A stretch of DNA of 64,000 nucleotides from Streptomyces sp. Ru62. Lineage in GTDB: Bacteria > Actinomycetota > Actinomycetes > Streptomycetales > Streptomycetaceae. Location of the stretch: NCBI RefSeq assembly GCF_002920615.1, contig NZ_PQSU01000035.1, forward strand, positions 27,305-91,304, in the 5' to 3' direction. This document shows positions 1 through 8,986 of the stretch, one piece after another. How positions within the stretch are numbered: the stretch's first letter is position 1; the number at the start of each line of letters is the position of its first letter. The notes beneath the pieces were generated by a model, which worked only from the letters and a program-made list of their open reading frames with translations, ran no database searches and was not told the origin of the DNA. The position numbers and the translations under genes were made by a program.

Positions 1-1
1 C

Positions 2-1324
2 ATCGCCACACAGGCCCCCATCACTCTCCTGGTCACCCTCCCGGTGACGCTGGGGATTTTCGCGCTGGCCGCGGCCCGCCGGCACGGCATGTCCGCGCTG
101 TCCTACTACTGGGCCCGGCTGTCATGGCGGCGGGCCGCCCGGGCCGAGGCCACCTCCTACCGGCGGATCCTGCTGCCGCACCCCTACGGGCTCGACCTGC
201 CCGGCGTGGGCGCCAGCAGCACCTTGATCAAGGCCTACGACCCGACCACCGGCAAGGACGTAGGCGTAGTGCACGACCGCGTCAGTGGCCGCATGACCGT
301 CACCACGCTGCTGGCACCCGGCGGCACCCTGATGGCCCCCACCGGGACCGTGCAGTCCAACCTGCGCACTTGGTCGGCCGTGCTGGACGCAATGAGCACG
401 GATGAGCAGATCAAAGGCGCGAGCGTCACCATCCAGATCACCCCAGGCGCGGGGGAAGCCCTCGCGGACGACGTGCGGGCCCGCAGAGACCCGGGCGCAC
501 CAGCCCTGGCCAGGCGAATCGTTGACGAGCTGGTCCGCACGACCCCGCACGCGACGGCGAGCGTGGCGCCCTGGATGTCCGTCGTAGTGGACCCGACCGC
601 GTCGGCCAACCCACCGCAGGAGCTATCCGAGCAGGTCGCCGAGACACTGCGGGTGGTGGACTCCCTGGACCTGTCCGGAACCGGGGCCGACATCCTGCGT
701 CGCGCAACCGACGTCGACCTGCGACGCATCGTCCGCAGCGCCTACGACCCGTCCGTCTTCAATGCACGCGACGCAGACTTCGCCGAACTGTCCTGGGCGG
801 AATGCGGGCCCCAGGCAGCCGACGACGCCTGGACCGAGTACGCGCATGACGGCGGGGTCTCCACCAGCTGGGTGCTGCGCGAGATGCCTCGCCGCCCGAT
901 CTCCTACAGCGTGCTGCTGCCCCTGCTCGCCCCGGGCCGCTTCCAGCGCCGGATCACCCTGGCCTACCGGGTGCTCGACCCGCACGAGGGCGAGGCGGTG
1001 CTGGAGCGGGAGATCAGTCACGCCTACCAGCGCGCCCAGGCAACCGCCGAGGTCAAGGGGCGCGCCAAGTGGTCGCAGAAGGCCGACGCACAGCGCGCCG
1101 AGCAGGCCGCCGCCCAGGTGGCCGGCGGCTCCCAGGTGGTCGACTGGACGCTCATGGTCACCGTCACCGCCCGCAGCACCGACGAGTTGCCCGCCGCCCG
1201 CCAGGAGCTGGAACGCGCAGTCAAGGCCACCCGGGGGATCCGGATGCGGCCCGCCTACGGAGCGCAGGCTGCGGTTTTCGCGGCCCAACTGCCGATCGGC
1301 TACAACCCGCTGGTCCAGGACTGA
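2..1324 (+). CDS. SCO6880-like conjugation protein, 5' truncated
   Basis: The reading frame is already open at base 2 and codes for hydrophobic residues (IATQAPITLLVTLPVTLG), so the gene begins before the window; the GTG at 44 is only the first internal start. The visible part has the end of a membrane region, then about 400 soluble residues resembling the SCO6880 family, which accompanies actinobacterial type IV-like conjugation ATPases. I infer a membrane-anchored part of the transfer channel. It is followed 18 bases later by an ATPase gene in the same direction. Family assignment is by resemblance and context; no catalytic motif is visible. Confidence 0.75.
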   Translation: MATQAPITLLVTLPVTLGIFALAAARRHGMSALSYYWARLSWRRAARAEATSYRRILLPHPYGLDLPGVGASSTLIKAYDPTTGKDVGVVHDRVSGRMTVTTLLAPGGTLMAPTGTVQSNLRTWSAVLDAMSTDEQIKGASVTIQITPGAGEALADDVRARRDPGAPALARRIVDELVRTTPHATASVAPWMSVVVDPTASANPPQELSEQVAETLRVVDSLDLSGTGADILRRATDVDLRRIVRSAYDPSVFNARDADFAELSWAECGPQAADDAWTEYAHDGGVSTSWVLREMPRRPISYSVLLPLLAPGRFQRRITLAYRVLDPHEGEAVLEREISHAYQRAQATAEVKGRAKWSQKADAQRAEQAAAQVAGGSQVVDWTLMVTVTARSTDELPAARQELERAVKATRGIRMRPAYGAQAAVFAAQLPIGYNPLVQD

Positions 1325-1342
1325 GAGAGGGGGACCACCACG

Positions 1343-2920
1343 ATGGCACGCAAGTCCCGGCTGCCGGAGGTGACCACGCCCAAGCGGCTCACCCGGCCGG
1401 TCGAACAGGCCCCGCCCCGCGAGGACCGCCGGTCCGGCAAGAAGCACCGCTTCGCGCCCCGCCGGGGCTGGGGAGGTCGGTTCGGCGGACGGGCGCCGGT
1501 GGAGGACACCGGGACCGTCTACACCGGACCCACCAGCCAGGTCGGCAGCCTCTACCCCTGGCTGCTCGGGGCGGGCCTCCCGCCGCGCGGGGTCCCGGTC
1601 GGCCGGGACGTCCTGACCGGGGAACTCGCCTGCATCGACCCCTCCGGCTGGACCGGCCAGTACACCACCAACCCCGGTGTCTGGGTGATGAGCCAGCCCG
1701 GCGCGGGCAAGAGCGCTCTGGTCAAACGGATCTGCCTGGTCTACTCCGCCTACGGGCACATGATGGTCTGCCCCGGCGACGTCAAGGGCGAGTACACCGC
1801 CCTGGTGAAAGAACTCGGCGGTTCGGTCGTGCGCATCGGCGACGGCGTCGGCCGCATCAACCCGCTCGACTCCGGCCCGCTGCGCGGGCGTGTGCAGTCA
1901 CTGCCGGTCGACCGACGGCAGGCGCTTCTCGACGTCCTGAACGGGCGCCGCCTGGAGACACTGGTCGCGCTGCTGTCCACCAAGCACGGTCTGGGCCGCA
2001 GCCCGGACGAGGTCGAGCGCAGCGCACTCGACACGGCCGTTTATCTCGCGTCGGCCGCCCAGGAGTCGGGCAGCGACCCCATCGTCACGGACGTCACCGA
2101 TGTGCTGCGGGCCGCGCCGGAGCCGCTGCGGGTCAAGCTCGCGGCTGAGGGCGAGACCTACCAGAACCTCACCCGATCGGTCATCGCCGGGCTCGACAAC
2201 CTCGTCGGCGGCCCCCTGCGAGGCCTGTTCGACGGGCCCACCACGGTGCCGCTGGACATCGCGGCACCCGCGGTCTCCGTGGACATTTCCGCCCTGCGGG
2301 CCCGAGGCAACGACGTCCTGTCCGCCGGGATGATCGCGACCTGGGCCTACACCTATTCCAGCATCGACTCCGCCCGCAGCATCGGGCTGCTGGACCGCAA
2401 ACTCGTGCTGCCCATGGATGAGATGTGGCGGGCACTGCGGAGCGGCCCGGGCCTGGTCGACGCCATGGACGCGATCAGCCGCCTGAACCGCGTCACGGAC
2501 GACGTCACGATCTACGTCACGCACTCCCTGCTCGACGTCGAGGCCCTGCCGACCGAGATGGACCGGGCCAAAGCACGGGGCCTGATGGACCGCTGCGACA
2601 CCTGGGTGCTCGGCGCCAGCACCACGGAGGAACTCCAACGCGTCACGGGCAAACGCTCGCTGACCGAGCAGGAGATCATGATGGTCAGCTCCTGGTCGTC
2701 GGCGACGTCCACCGGCCTGGACGTTGCCCCGAGCTACGACGAGGACGACACCCGCCCGGTCGAGGAGGAGAGCGTCCGGCATCCGGGACGCGGCAAATAC
2801 TTGATCAAGCTCGGCACGCGGCCGGGCATCGCCGCCTCGCTCGAACTCACCTCAACCGAGCAGCGGCTGTACCGGACGGACGCCAACCGGCGCCGGACCA
2901 CGGGGGTGGGTAGCAGATGA
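1343..2920 (+). CDS. VirB4-like conjugation ATPase
   Basis: This 525-residue protein has a P-loop around residues 117-125 (SQPGAGKSA), where the usual first glycine is replaced by serine. A Walker B-like LVLPMDEMW lies near residues 353-361. The arrangement fits VirB4/TraC-type ATPases that power assembly or DNA movement in type IV secretion. The basic first 50 residues have no membrane segment, so it is probably cytoplasmic and docked to the neighbouring membrane proteins. The ATG follows a GAGAGGGGGA ribosome site. Its stop overlaps the next start as ATGA, implying coupled translation with the coupling protein. Confidence 0.8.
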   Translation: MARKSRLPEVTTPKRLTRPVEQAPPREDRRSGKKHRFAPRRGWGGRFGGRAPVEDTGTVYTGPTSQVGSLYPWLLGAGLPPRGVPVGRDVLTGELACIDPSGWTGQYTTNPGVWVMSQPGAGKSALVKRICLVYSAYGHMMVCPGDVKGEYTALVKELGGSVVRIGDGVGRINPLDSGPLRGRVQSLPVDRRQALLDVLNGRRLETLVALLSTKHGLGRSPDEVERSALDTAVYLASAAQESGSDPIVTDVTDVLRAAPEPLRVKLAAEGETYQNLTRSVIAGLDNLVGGPLRGLFDGPTTVPLDIAAPAVSVDISALRARGNDVLSAGMIATWAYTYSSIDSARSIGLLDRKLVLPMDEMWRALRSGPGLVDAMDAISRLNRVTDDVTIYVTHSLLDVEALPTEMDRAKARGLMDRCDTWVLGASTTEELQRVTGKRSLTEQEIMMVSSWSSATSTGLDVAPSYDEDDTRPVEEESVRHPGRGKYLIKLGTRPGIAASLELTSTEQRLYRTDANRRRTTGVGSR

Positions 2921-4656
2921 TGACCGAGAACGACCGGATGTGGGCCGCCGCCGGGATCCTGTTCGGCGGGGTGGCCACCCTGTCCGCCGCCACCTGGGCC
3001 GGAGCTGCCACCGGTGCGGTCCTCACCGGTGAGGACGTCGCCCCCGCCTCACCGCTGACCGTCTACCGCATGGCCTCCGACTGGGCCTCGGTGTGGCCGC
3101 ACTCCCAGACCGCGTCGGCCGTCGGCGCCGGCCTGGTCGACCTGGCCGTCACCGTCCTGATGGTGTGGGCGCTGCGCGTCGCCTTTCGCTGGTTCCGCAA
3201 CCCCAGCCATCTCGCAACCCTGTACCAGGTACGGGAGCTGACCCCCAAGCGCGCCGCCCGCACCGCGACCCGGCTGCGCGCCTCACTCAAAAACGTCAAG
3301 CCAGGCAACGTCAAGCGGGCCGACCGCGGCGTGCTGCTCGGCGACCACATGCCGTCGGGTGTGGAGCTGCGCGGCTCCGACGAGGACACCTTCGCCGCCA
3401 TCATGGCGCCCCGCGCTGGCAAGTCCACCGCGATCGCCATACCGGTGGCGGAAGAAGCCCCCGGCCCCCTGCTGATGACGTCGAACAAGCCCGACGTCTA
3501 CGCGGCGACCATCGCCAGCCGCTCCATGGTCGGCCAACCGTGGATCTTCGACACCCAAGGCGTGGCCCAGTCCGAGCGGCGCATGTGGTGGGACATGATC
3601 GCCCAGGCGGAGACGCTGGAAGGTGCCGAACGGCTCGCCAGCCACTTCATCACCCAGATCAGGTCCGAGCAGGCCGACCCGTTCTGGCACCAGTCCGCCC
3701 AGGACCTCCTCGTCGGCCTCTTCCGTGCCGCCTGGTGGGACGGTGGCACCGTCCGCGACGTGATGCAGTGGCTGTCCGACCCCGCCGAACAAGCGCCCAT
3801 GCGGATCCTCCATCAGCACGAACCCGTCCTGGCCGAGCAGGTCGAGTCCTCCGTCTCGATCGCGCCGGAAACCCAGAGCGGGATCTACCAGAACGCCCGT
3901 ACGGCGGTCTCGGCGCTGCGCGACGAACGGGTGCTGGCCTGGGTGATGCCGGACAAGAACTGGCCTGCGTTCGACCCTGAACACTTCGTCACCAGCAAGG
4001 ACACGCTTTACCTGTTGTCCAAAAAGGGCGGCCCGTCCAGCGCCGTGGTCGCCGCGCTCGCCGACGCCGTCTTCACGGCCGGCGCCGAGGCGGGTGAACG
4101 CAACGGCGGCCGTCTGCCAGAGCCGATGCGTGCGGTCCTGGACGAGGCCGCCAACATCTGCAGGATCGCTGACCTGCCCGACCTGTACTCGCACCTGGGC
4201 AGCCGGGGGATCACGCCGTATGTGATCCTCCAGTCGTACCGGCAGGGCGTGATGGCCTGGGGTGAGGTCGGCATGGACGCCATGTGGTCCGCCGCCACGC
4301 GGAAACTGATCGGTGTCGGCATCGACGACTGGAACTTCGCTCAGGGCGTCTCCACCCTGGTCGGCGCACACTTCGTCAACCGCAGCTCGCATTCCAAGTC
4401 CAAGGACGGCTCCTCCTACAGCGTTAGCGAGCAGCGCGAGCAGGTCATGGACCCCGCCGAGATCCGAGCTATGCGCAAGGGGACCGCCCTGCTGCTGTCG
4501 ACCGGCATGCCCGTCGCCCAGATCGCCCTGCGCCCCTGGTACGAGGAAAAGGCCATGGCCCACATCGGTCCAGCAATGGAGAACGAGGAGTACGCCATCA
4601 CCAAGAGGGCCGTCGCGGCGTACGAGGAGCGGAAGGCTGCGCGCCGTGGCCGATGA
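2917..4656 (+). CDS. VirD4/TraG-type coupling protein
   Basis: The 579-residue protein starts with two hydrophobic segments (about residues 8-35 and 70-92). A P-loop APRAGKST follows near residues 163-170, and LDEAANI near 408-414 begins the region typical of TraG/TraD 'TraM recognition' domains. Such proteins bring the DNA substrate to the secretion channel as ring-forming ATPases at the inner membrane. The start overlaps the previous stop (ATGA) and the end overlaps the next gene, so it sits inside one operon. A second ATG three bases downstream is an equally possible start. Length and architecture look complete. Confidence 0.85.
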   Translation: MMTENDRMWAAAGILFGGVATLSAATWAGAATGAVLTGEDVAPASPLTVYRMASDWASVWPHSQTASAVGAGLVDLAVTVLMVWALRVAFRWFRNPSHLATLYQVRELTPKRAARTATRLRASLKNVKPGNVKRADRGVLLGDHMPSGVELRGSDEDTFAAIMAPRAGKSTAIAIPVAEEAPGPLLMTSNKPDVYAATIASRSMVGQPWIFDTQGVAQSERRMWWDMIAQAETLEGAERLASHFITQIRSEQADPFWHQSAQDLLVGLFRAAWWDGGTVRDVMQWLSDPAEQAPMRILHQHEPVLAEQVESSVSIAPETQSGIYQNARTAVSALRDERVLAWVMPDKNWPAFDPEHFVTSKDTLYLLSKKGGPSSAVVAALADAVFTAGAEAGERNGGRLPEPMRAVLDEAANICRIADLPDLYSHLGSRGITPYVILQSYRQGVMAWGEVGMDAMWSAATRKLIGVGIDDWNFAQGVSTLVGAHFVNRSSHSKSKDGSSYSVSEQREQVMDPAEIRAMRKGTALLLSTGMPVAQIALRPWYEEKAMAHIGPAMENEEYAITKRAVAAYEERKAARRGR

Positions 4657-5230
4657 CATGCCCGACTTCGACGTCCCCGTGGGCATGTTCCAGGACGTCG
4701 AGGACATCAAGGCCAGGGTCGCCCGCCTGGAAGCCCTGGTGCAGACGCTCGCCGGCGGTGAGTTCGACAGCGAAGTGGGGGAGGCGCCCGAGGAGACGAC
4801 GGCCGACGAGGACACGGACGGCCCGGCCGACCCCGAGGACGACTGGAAGTACCCGCCCTTCATCCTGCTGCTGGACTCGCCCGAGTACGACGACGAGCTG
4901 CGCGCTCTGACTGAGTGGGTCGAGGGCGTCCTCGTTCCCGGCTACCTTGCCTCGCCGAGCGCTGACGCCCGCTGGTGCCACCTGTGGTGGGAGCACCCTG
5001 TCGCCATTGCCCGCCTGCATGCCCTTTGGCTGGCCTGGCAGGAGTGCACCGACCCGGCCTCCTGTGGCTACACCGGGCCCAGCGTCTGGCACCGCGACCA
5101 CCTCGATCCGTGTATGCGCGAACTGCGCTCGTCCACCGGGCCGTTCCAGGGCTGCACCAAGACCGAGCACCAGGTCGCCCACCGCATGCCCAGCACGGTG
5201 CCCAGCGCATGGCGTCAGGAAGGCTCCTGA
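4646..5230 (+). CDS. DUF4913 protein
   Basis: I place the start at GTG 4646, nine bases after GGAAGG; this overlaps the coupling-protein stop by 11 bases. The ATG at 4658 is the alternative. The 194-residue product has a short coiled-coil-like start (VEDIKARVARLEALV), an acidic linker, then a domain rich in Trp, His and Cys (WCHLWWEHPVAIARLHALW, CTDPASCGY, WHRDHLDPCM, FQGC) that matches DUF4913. This domain is common in actinobacterial conjugation clusters but has no known function. Its position, coupled to the coupling protein, suggests an accessory role in transfer. Confidence 0.8.
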   Translation: MADDMPDFDVPVGMFQDVEDIKARVARLEALVQTLAGGEFDSEVGEAPEETTADEDTDGPADPEDDWKYPPFILLLDSPEYDDELRALTEWVEGVLVPGYLASPSADARWCHLWWEHPVAIARLHALWLAWQECTDPASCGYTGPSVWHRDHLDPCMRELRSSTGPFQGCTKTEHQVAHRMPSTVPSAWRQEGS

Positions 5231-5330
5231 CGAGGGGCATTCGACGGCCGGGTGGGGCATCGCGTGCTCTCGTACGGCAGCACGTCGCAGCACGTAAGCA
5301 CCGCCGAAGAGACAAGCAACGGGGGAGGAC

Positions 5331-6386
5331 ATGAAAGGGCTCATCCGGGCCGGTGCCGCGGTCGCTGCCTTCTTAGTGCTGGCGATCACCGGCATGGTGG
5401 CGCTGGTGCTAGCCGACGACGCCGCCGAGGCCACCGAGATATCCGACGGCGGCCACGGGCTGCGCGGCGTTCCTACCGAGTTCCGTCCCTGGATCCTCAA
5501 GGCATCCCAGGCCTGCAAGGAGCCCGAGCTGACTCCTGCGCTGCTGGCCGCCCAGCTCTGGCAGGAGAGCAAGTTCAAGACCACGAAAAAGGAGGCCACC
5601 AGTGAGGCCGGCGCCCAGGGCCCGGCCCAGTTCATGCCAGCGACCTGGGCCACCTGGGGACGCGACGACGACGGCAACGGGGAGGCCTCACCCTGGGACA
5701 TAGGCGATGCCGTCATGGCGCAGGGCCGAATGATGTGCTCCCTGCTCAAGCAGGCCAAAAGCAGCGGATACCCGGGCGACGTCCGCGCGCTTGCCCTCGC
5801 CGGGTACAACGCCGGGTGGAACGCCGTCGAAACCGCCCGGGGCGTCCCCCGCTACGCGGAGACCCAGAACTACGTGCAGATCATCCTGTCCAGCATGCGC
5901 CGCTTCCAAGGTCCCGCCCTGGTGGAGGTCGCCGGATCAGGAGACGGACCGGACGCCGTACGCAAGGCCGCCGCCCGTATCGGCACGCCATACTCCTACG
6001 GCGGCGGCGGGCCCGACGGCCCCAGCACCGGCTTCTGCGACGGACACAACGGCTACCTCAACGGCCGCTGCGCCGCCTCCAGCACCGTCGGTTTCGACTG
6101 CTCCTCGCTGGTGCAATACGCCTACTGGCCCGACCTCAAGCTGCCCCGGACCGCGGCCGCGCAATACGGCGCCACATCCGACCGTCCTGTCTCCCGCAGC
6201 GACCTGAAGGTCGGCGACCTGCTGTTCTGGTCGCACGGCGGCAACTCCGGCTCGATCTACCACGTCGCCATGTACGCCGGAGACGGCAACGTCGTCCAAG
6301 CACCGCGCACCGGAAAGCACGTGGAGCTGGCTCCCCTGACCTCCGCCATGCCCGAACGCGACTACTACGGCGCGACCCGCCCGTGA
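5331..6386 (+). CDS. Lytic transglycosylase / NlpC-P60 endopeptidase
   Basis: A 351-residue exported wall hydrolase. Residues 7-28 form a signal anchor. A transglycosylase domain follows, with the likely catalytic Glu79 (QLWQESKF) and the GAQGPAQFMPATW signature at 94-106. The C-terminal NlpC/P60 domain has Cys257 (GFDCSSLVQYAY) and His311 (YHVAMYAG). It would cleave both glycan strands and peptide stems of peptidoglycan, opening the wall for the conjugation machinery encoded upstream. The ATG follows GGGGGAGGAC. Codon 15 is TTA (5373-5375), which in Streptomyces requires the bldA tRNA, so production may be tied to development. Confidence 0.9.
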   Translation: MKGLIRAGAAVAAFLVLAITGMVALVLADDAAEATEISDGGHGLRGVPTEFRPWILKASQACKEPELTPALLAAQLWQESKFKTTKKEATSEAGAQGPAQFMPATWATWGRDDDGNGEASPWDIGDAVMAQGRMMCSLLKQAKSSGYPGDVRALALAGYNAGWNAVETARGVPRYAETQNYVQIILSSMRRFQGPALVEVAGSGDGPDAVRKAAARIGTPYSYGGGGPDGPSTGFCDGHNGYLNGRCAASSTVGFDCSSLVQYAYWPDLKLPRTAAAQYGATSDRPVSRSDLKVGDLLFWSHGGNSGSIYHVAMYAGDGNVVQAPRTGKHVELAPLTSAMPERDYYGATRP

Positions 6387-6521
6387 CGCTCAGGCAAGGG
6401 AAGAGTTCGTGCGCTGCCCGGTAGTAACTATCGTGGGCGCTGGCGTGGTTGCGCACGCCGGCACCCCGGTGAGCGGGATGGGCCCCGTCGCTGGTGGTGC
6501 GTTGACTCTGGGCGAGTCACA

Positions 6522-6555
6522 GGTGGCCGCTCCGACGTGAGTAGGAGCGGCCACC
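6522..6555. terminator. Bidirectional hairpin terminator
   Basis: Perfect 12-base arms (6522-6533, GGTGGCCGCTCC; 6544-6555) around a 10-base loop sit between the converging hydrolase and NUDIX genes. No T-run follows, as is usual in Streptomyces. The remaining intergenic bases 6387-6521 show no coding signal. Confidence 0.75.
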
Positions 6556-6565
6556 GCGTTTGGGA

Positions 6566-7285
6566 CTACTGGGCGAGGTAGTCGAGAGCACGCTGAAGTA
6601 GCGGGCGGTGGGCGGCGTACAAGGTACGTCCGGCGGCGGTGATCGCGGCGTCGAGCTGGGCCAGGGAGCCGAACGGCCACCAGTTGGCGTCGAGGGCGTC
6701 GCTGTCGGCGACGGCGGTCACCGTGGCGGGCAGCCGGTACAGGGCGCTGGTGGAGGCGACCCAGGCGTGGTCCGACTGCCGCCAGTCGTCCACGATGTCC
6801 CGGCCGAGGATGACCGGCTGGTGGTCGGTCAGGTCGACACCGGTCTCCTCGCGCAGCTCCCGGACCAGGGCGGCCGGGGCGGTCTCGCCCGGGTCGACCA
6901 TGCCGCCGGGGATCGCCTCGACCCCGATGTCGCTCCGGGTGATCAGCAGCACCCGCCGGGCGGTGCCGTGGCCCGCGACCACGATCGGGTCGGCGGCGGC
7001 GTTCTCGCCCCACTTGCCGAGGTTGCGGCCGGTGCGGCCGGTGCGGCCCTGCGGGTGCAGCGGCCAGCCCCGCTCGTCGAGCCGGAACGGCACCAGGGCG
7101 GAGGCGATCCGCTGGTCCCAGTCGCGGACTTCGGCCGGCGTCGCGGCGGCCTCCGCCCAGTCGGGCACCTGGTCGGCGAGCGCGGCGGGCAGCAGCTCGG
7201 GCGGCGTGACGTCGGCCGGCGCGTACTCGGGCCAGGACACCGACCAGTCGCGGAGGGCGGCGGGGACGGCGGTGGTCTCGGTCAT
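6566..7285 (-). CDS. NUDT9-like ADP-ribose pyrophosphatase
   Basis: The start ATG at 7285 lies nine bases after AGGAG; ATG 7294 would sit directly on the ribosome site. The 239-residue product has a complete Nudix box: G128-x5-E134, then RELREETGV at 142-150. Ahead of it is the layout characteristic of NUDT9: a W-x-V-x-W-x-x-Y start, the block GRTGRTGRNLGKWGENAAADP (80-100, given only to show the pattern), and IPGGMVDPGE. NUDT9 enzymes split ADP-ribose to AMP and ribose 5-phosphate. The catalytic glutamates are intact, unlike the defective TRPM2 domain. It forms a two-gene operon with the HTH protein upstream. Substrate is inferred. Confidence 0.8.
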   Translation of the reverse strand: MTETTAVPAALRDWSVSWPEYAPADVTPPELLPAALADQVPDWAEAAATPAEVRDWDQRIASALVPFRLDERGWPLHPQGRTGRTGRNLGKWGENAAADPIVVAGHGTARRVLLITRSDIGVEAIPGGMVDPGETAPAALVRELREETGVDLTDHQPVILGRDIVDDWRQSDHAWVASTSALYRLPATVTAVADSDALDANWWPFGSLAQLDAAITAAGRTLYAAHRPLLQRALDYLAQ

Positions 7286-7365
7286 GATGGGCATCTCCTG
7301 GTCTCGTGACGGGTCTGGGAGCGAGGGGCGGCCGTGCGCCTGGCAGTGAACGGCCGCCCCGGCGG

Positions 7366-7827
7366 TCAGTCCTGGGTGGGGCGCTTGCCTGTCAGGGCCC
7401 AGATCTCCCACTCGCTGGGCATCCGGGCCTGGAGGGTGTCGCGCCGGTACTGGGCGGTGGAGCGGGCGGTCACCCCGAGGGCGCGGGCCAGCTGGCCATA
7501 GCTGCCGCCGCTGGCGGCGTGGGCGCGCATCGCGGCGTCGCGAATGCCCTCCAGGCGCGGCAGGAGCCGCTGCTCGACGTCATGGATCGCGTTGACCCAG
7601 GTGTCGGCGGTGGCCGGGCGGTCCGGACGTGCGCCGGGACCGTCGTCCTGGTCGGCGGGGACGGTGTCGGTGCGCAGGACGGCGAGTGCCCACAGCGCCC
7701 CGGCCATCGCGTCGGCCAGCGGGCCCAGTTCCCCGCCGATGGCCTCGGCCTGCTCGGCGGTGAGGCTGATCGTGATGTCCACGCCGCCGAGCGCGGCCTC
7801 GTTGCCCTCGCGGAAGCTGATCGACAT
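7366..7827 (-). CDS. Small regulator with C-terminal HTH
   Basis: This 153-residue protein is not a family I can name. Its N-terminal part (ITISLTAEQAEAIGGELGPLADAM) looks helical. The C-terminal part, SYGQLARALGVTARSTAQYRRDTL around residues 108-131, reads as a helix-turn-helix. The ATG follows GGGAGGA. Upstream lie two 16-bp palindromes (7856-7871 and 7890-7905), a likely operator, so self-regulation is inferred. The gene lies 80 bases upstream of the NUDT9-like gene in the same direction. Two other genes in this window (10260-11003, 37634-38017) show the same combination of HTH tail and paired palindromes. Confidence 0.7.
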   Translation of the reverse strand: MSISFREGNEAALGGVDITISLTAEQAEAIGGELGPLADAMAGALWALAVLRTDTVPADQDDGPGARPDRPATADTWVNAIHDVEQRLLPRLEGIRDAAMRAHAASGGSYGQLARALGVTARSTAQYRRDTLQARMPSEWEIWALTGKRPTQD

Positions 7828-7854
7828 GGGTGGTCCTCCCTCACGAGTGCTTGC

Positions 7855-7908
7855 TGTACGGGAGTTCGTACGGTCTGGCAGTCATGACTGTACGGGTTTC
7901 CGTACGGT
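7855..7908. promoter_or_regulatory. Paired palindromic operator, GTACGG-N4-CCGTAC type
   Basis: Two related sites, TGTACGGGAGTTCGTACGGT (7855-7874) and TGTACGGGTTTCCGTACGGT (7889-7908), lie 34 bp apart upstream of the minus-strand HTH gene. The second is a perfect inverted repeat with 6-base arms; the first has one mismatch. They probably bind the adjacent HTH protein. Confidence 0.6.
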
Positions 7909-8048
7909 GGTGCAAGGGGTTGTCCCATCGGCTGTGGGTCGGCGCAGGCGGCGGCGGAGGCGTGGACGCGCTTCGAAAATGTGTGGCATAACGAGGGCTA
8001 TCCTGCGGATCGGGCGACGGCGAGCGTCGCCCGGAAGGAAGCCCCGCG

Positions 8049-8252
8049 ATGACTACCGAAGTTCCCTCCGCCGCTGAGCCGGATCCGTCCGTGCTGCTCT
8101 GCTCCAGTGACCTGGTCGGCCCGTGCGCGACCTGCCAGCGCAAGACGCACAAGTACGGGCGGGGCGGACTGCCCCTGTGCCAGTGGTGCATGGGCCTGGC
8201 ACGGGAGCGATGGGGGTCGTCCATGCGATTCCGCACCACATCGCGCAGCTAG
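8049..8252 (+). CDS. Small zinc-ribbon-like protein
   Basis: A 67-residue protein with two CxxC pairs, CATC and CQWC, separated by 17 residues (THKYGRGGLPL lies between), typical of a small zinc ribbon. The ATG follows GGAAGGAAG at a good distance. It is transcribed away from the HTH/NUDIX operon. I do not recognise the family; the Cys spacing supports a zinc-binding structural role, perhaps nucleic-acid or protein contact. Confidence 0.6.
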   Translation: MTTEVPSAAEPDPSVLLCSSDLVGPCATCQRKTHKYGRGGLPLCQWCMGLARERWGSSMRFRTTSRS

Positions 8253-8323
8253 CTGCACGACCGCGGCGCGGCCCCCGCAAACCGCGGCCGCGAAGACGGC
8301 GACGGTCGTCGCCCGTACAGCGT

Positions 8324-8680
8324 CTAGTCGAGAACGCCCAGCTCGGTGTCCGGACGGCAGTGTGGGCACGCCGGCACCTGATGCCGGAGAGCGTCCGCCG
8401 CCTGAGCCCGGGTCGCCGGTCGGCACCGCCCGCTCTTCTTCGCTGCCCAGCAATCACCGACGTGTACGGCGTCCACGTTGATCCGGTTGAGGCCGTACTG
8501 GATGAGCCAGCCCGCCGCCAGCGCCCGCCGCTCCTCGGCAGCCCGGCGCCCGGCCTCCCGCATCTCCTCGCTTGCGATCCATTGGTCGATAAGTGCCAGC
8601 TGCCGCGTGGCCTGCTGCTCAACGACGCGGCGGGTGAAACGCAGCATGTCGAGTCGGGACAGGGGGCGCGGGTCGTTCAT
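8324..8680 (-). CDS. DUF6233-like protein
   Basis: The 118-residue product starts at ATG 8680 and ends VPACPHCRPDTELGVLD, with VDAVHVGDCW in the middle; this pattern matches the Streptomyces DUF6233 proteins. The first half is helical and charged. Function is unknown; the CxHC and preceding Cys suggest a metal site. No clear ribosome site precedes the ATG, but TAATAT lies seven bases upstream, so a leaderless transcript is possible. It diverges from the next small Cys protein. Confidence 0.75.
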   Translation of the reverse strand: MNDPRPLSRLDMLRFTRRVVEQQATRQLALIDQWIASEEMREAGRRAAEERRALAAGWLIQYGLNRINVDAVHVGDCWAAKKSGRCRPATRAQAADALRHQVPACPHCRPDTELGVLD

Positions 8681-8746
8681 GCGTTCGATATTAGAGGGTA
8701 CGCTGCCCACCGGCACCAGAAGGGGGCGAGAGAGGAGGAGGCGGGC

Positions 8747-8986
8747 ATGCACGATGACCTGCGGATTCTCACGGCCCTCGGCATTGACCCGGCGCGCTTG
8801 GGCCCAGCCCCGGACGGGCCGCTGCGCCACTCCGGGGCCAGGGATCGAATCCACCCGCCAGGCCGCCATACATGCTCAGCCTGCGGAGCCCCTGCCGTCG
8901 CCACCTGCCGCCGGGCCGTTCCCGGGCTCGGCCTGCGCTGGCAGGACTCCTGCCGTAACTGCATGATCATCACGTGCGGGCTGTGA
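8747..8986 (+). CDS. Small Cys-rich protein
   Basis: A 79-residue product with CSAC and CRNC pairs in its C-terminal half (HTCSACGAPAVATC, WQDSCRNCMIITC), suggesting a zinc ribbon. The start has one of the strongest ribosome sites here, AGAGGAGGAG six bases before ATG. Its last 111 bases overlap the tail of the opposing gene at 8876-9391, so one of the two tails may not be under protein-level constraint. The family is not recognised. Confidence 0.5.
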   Translation: MHDDLRILTALGIDPARLGPAPDGPLRHSGARDRIHPPGRHTCSACGAPAVATCRRAVPGLGLRWQDSCRNCMIITCGL

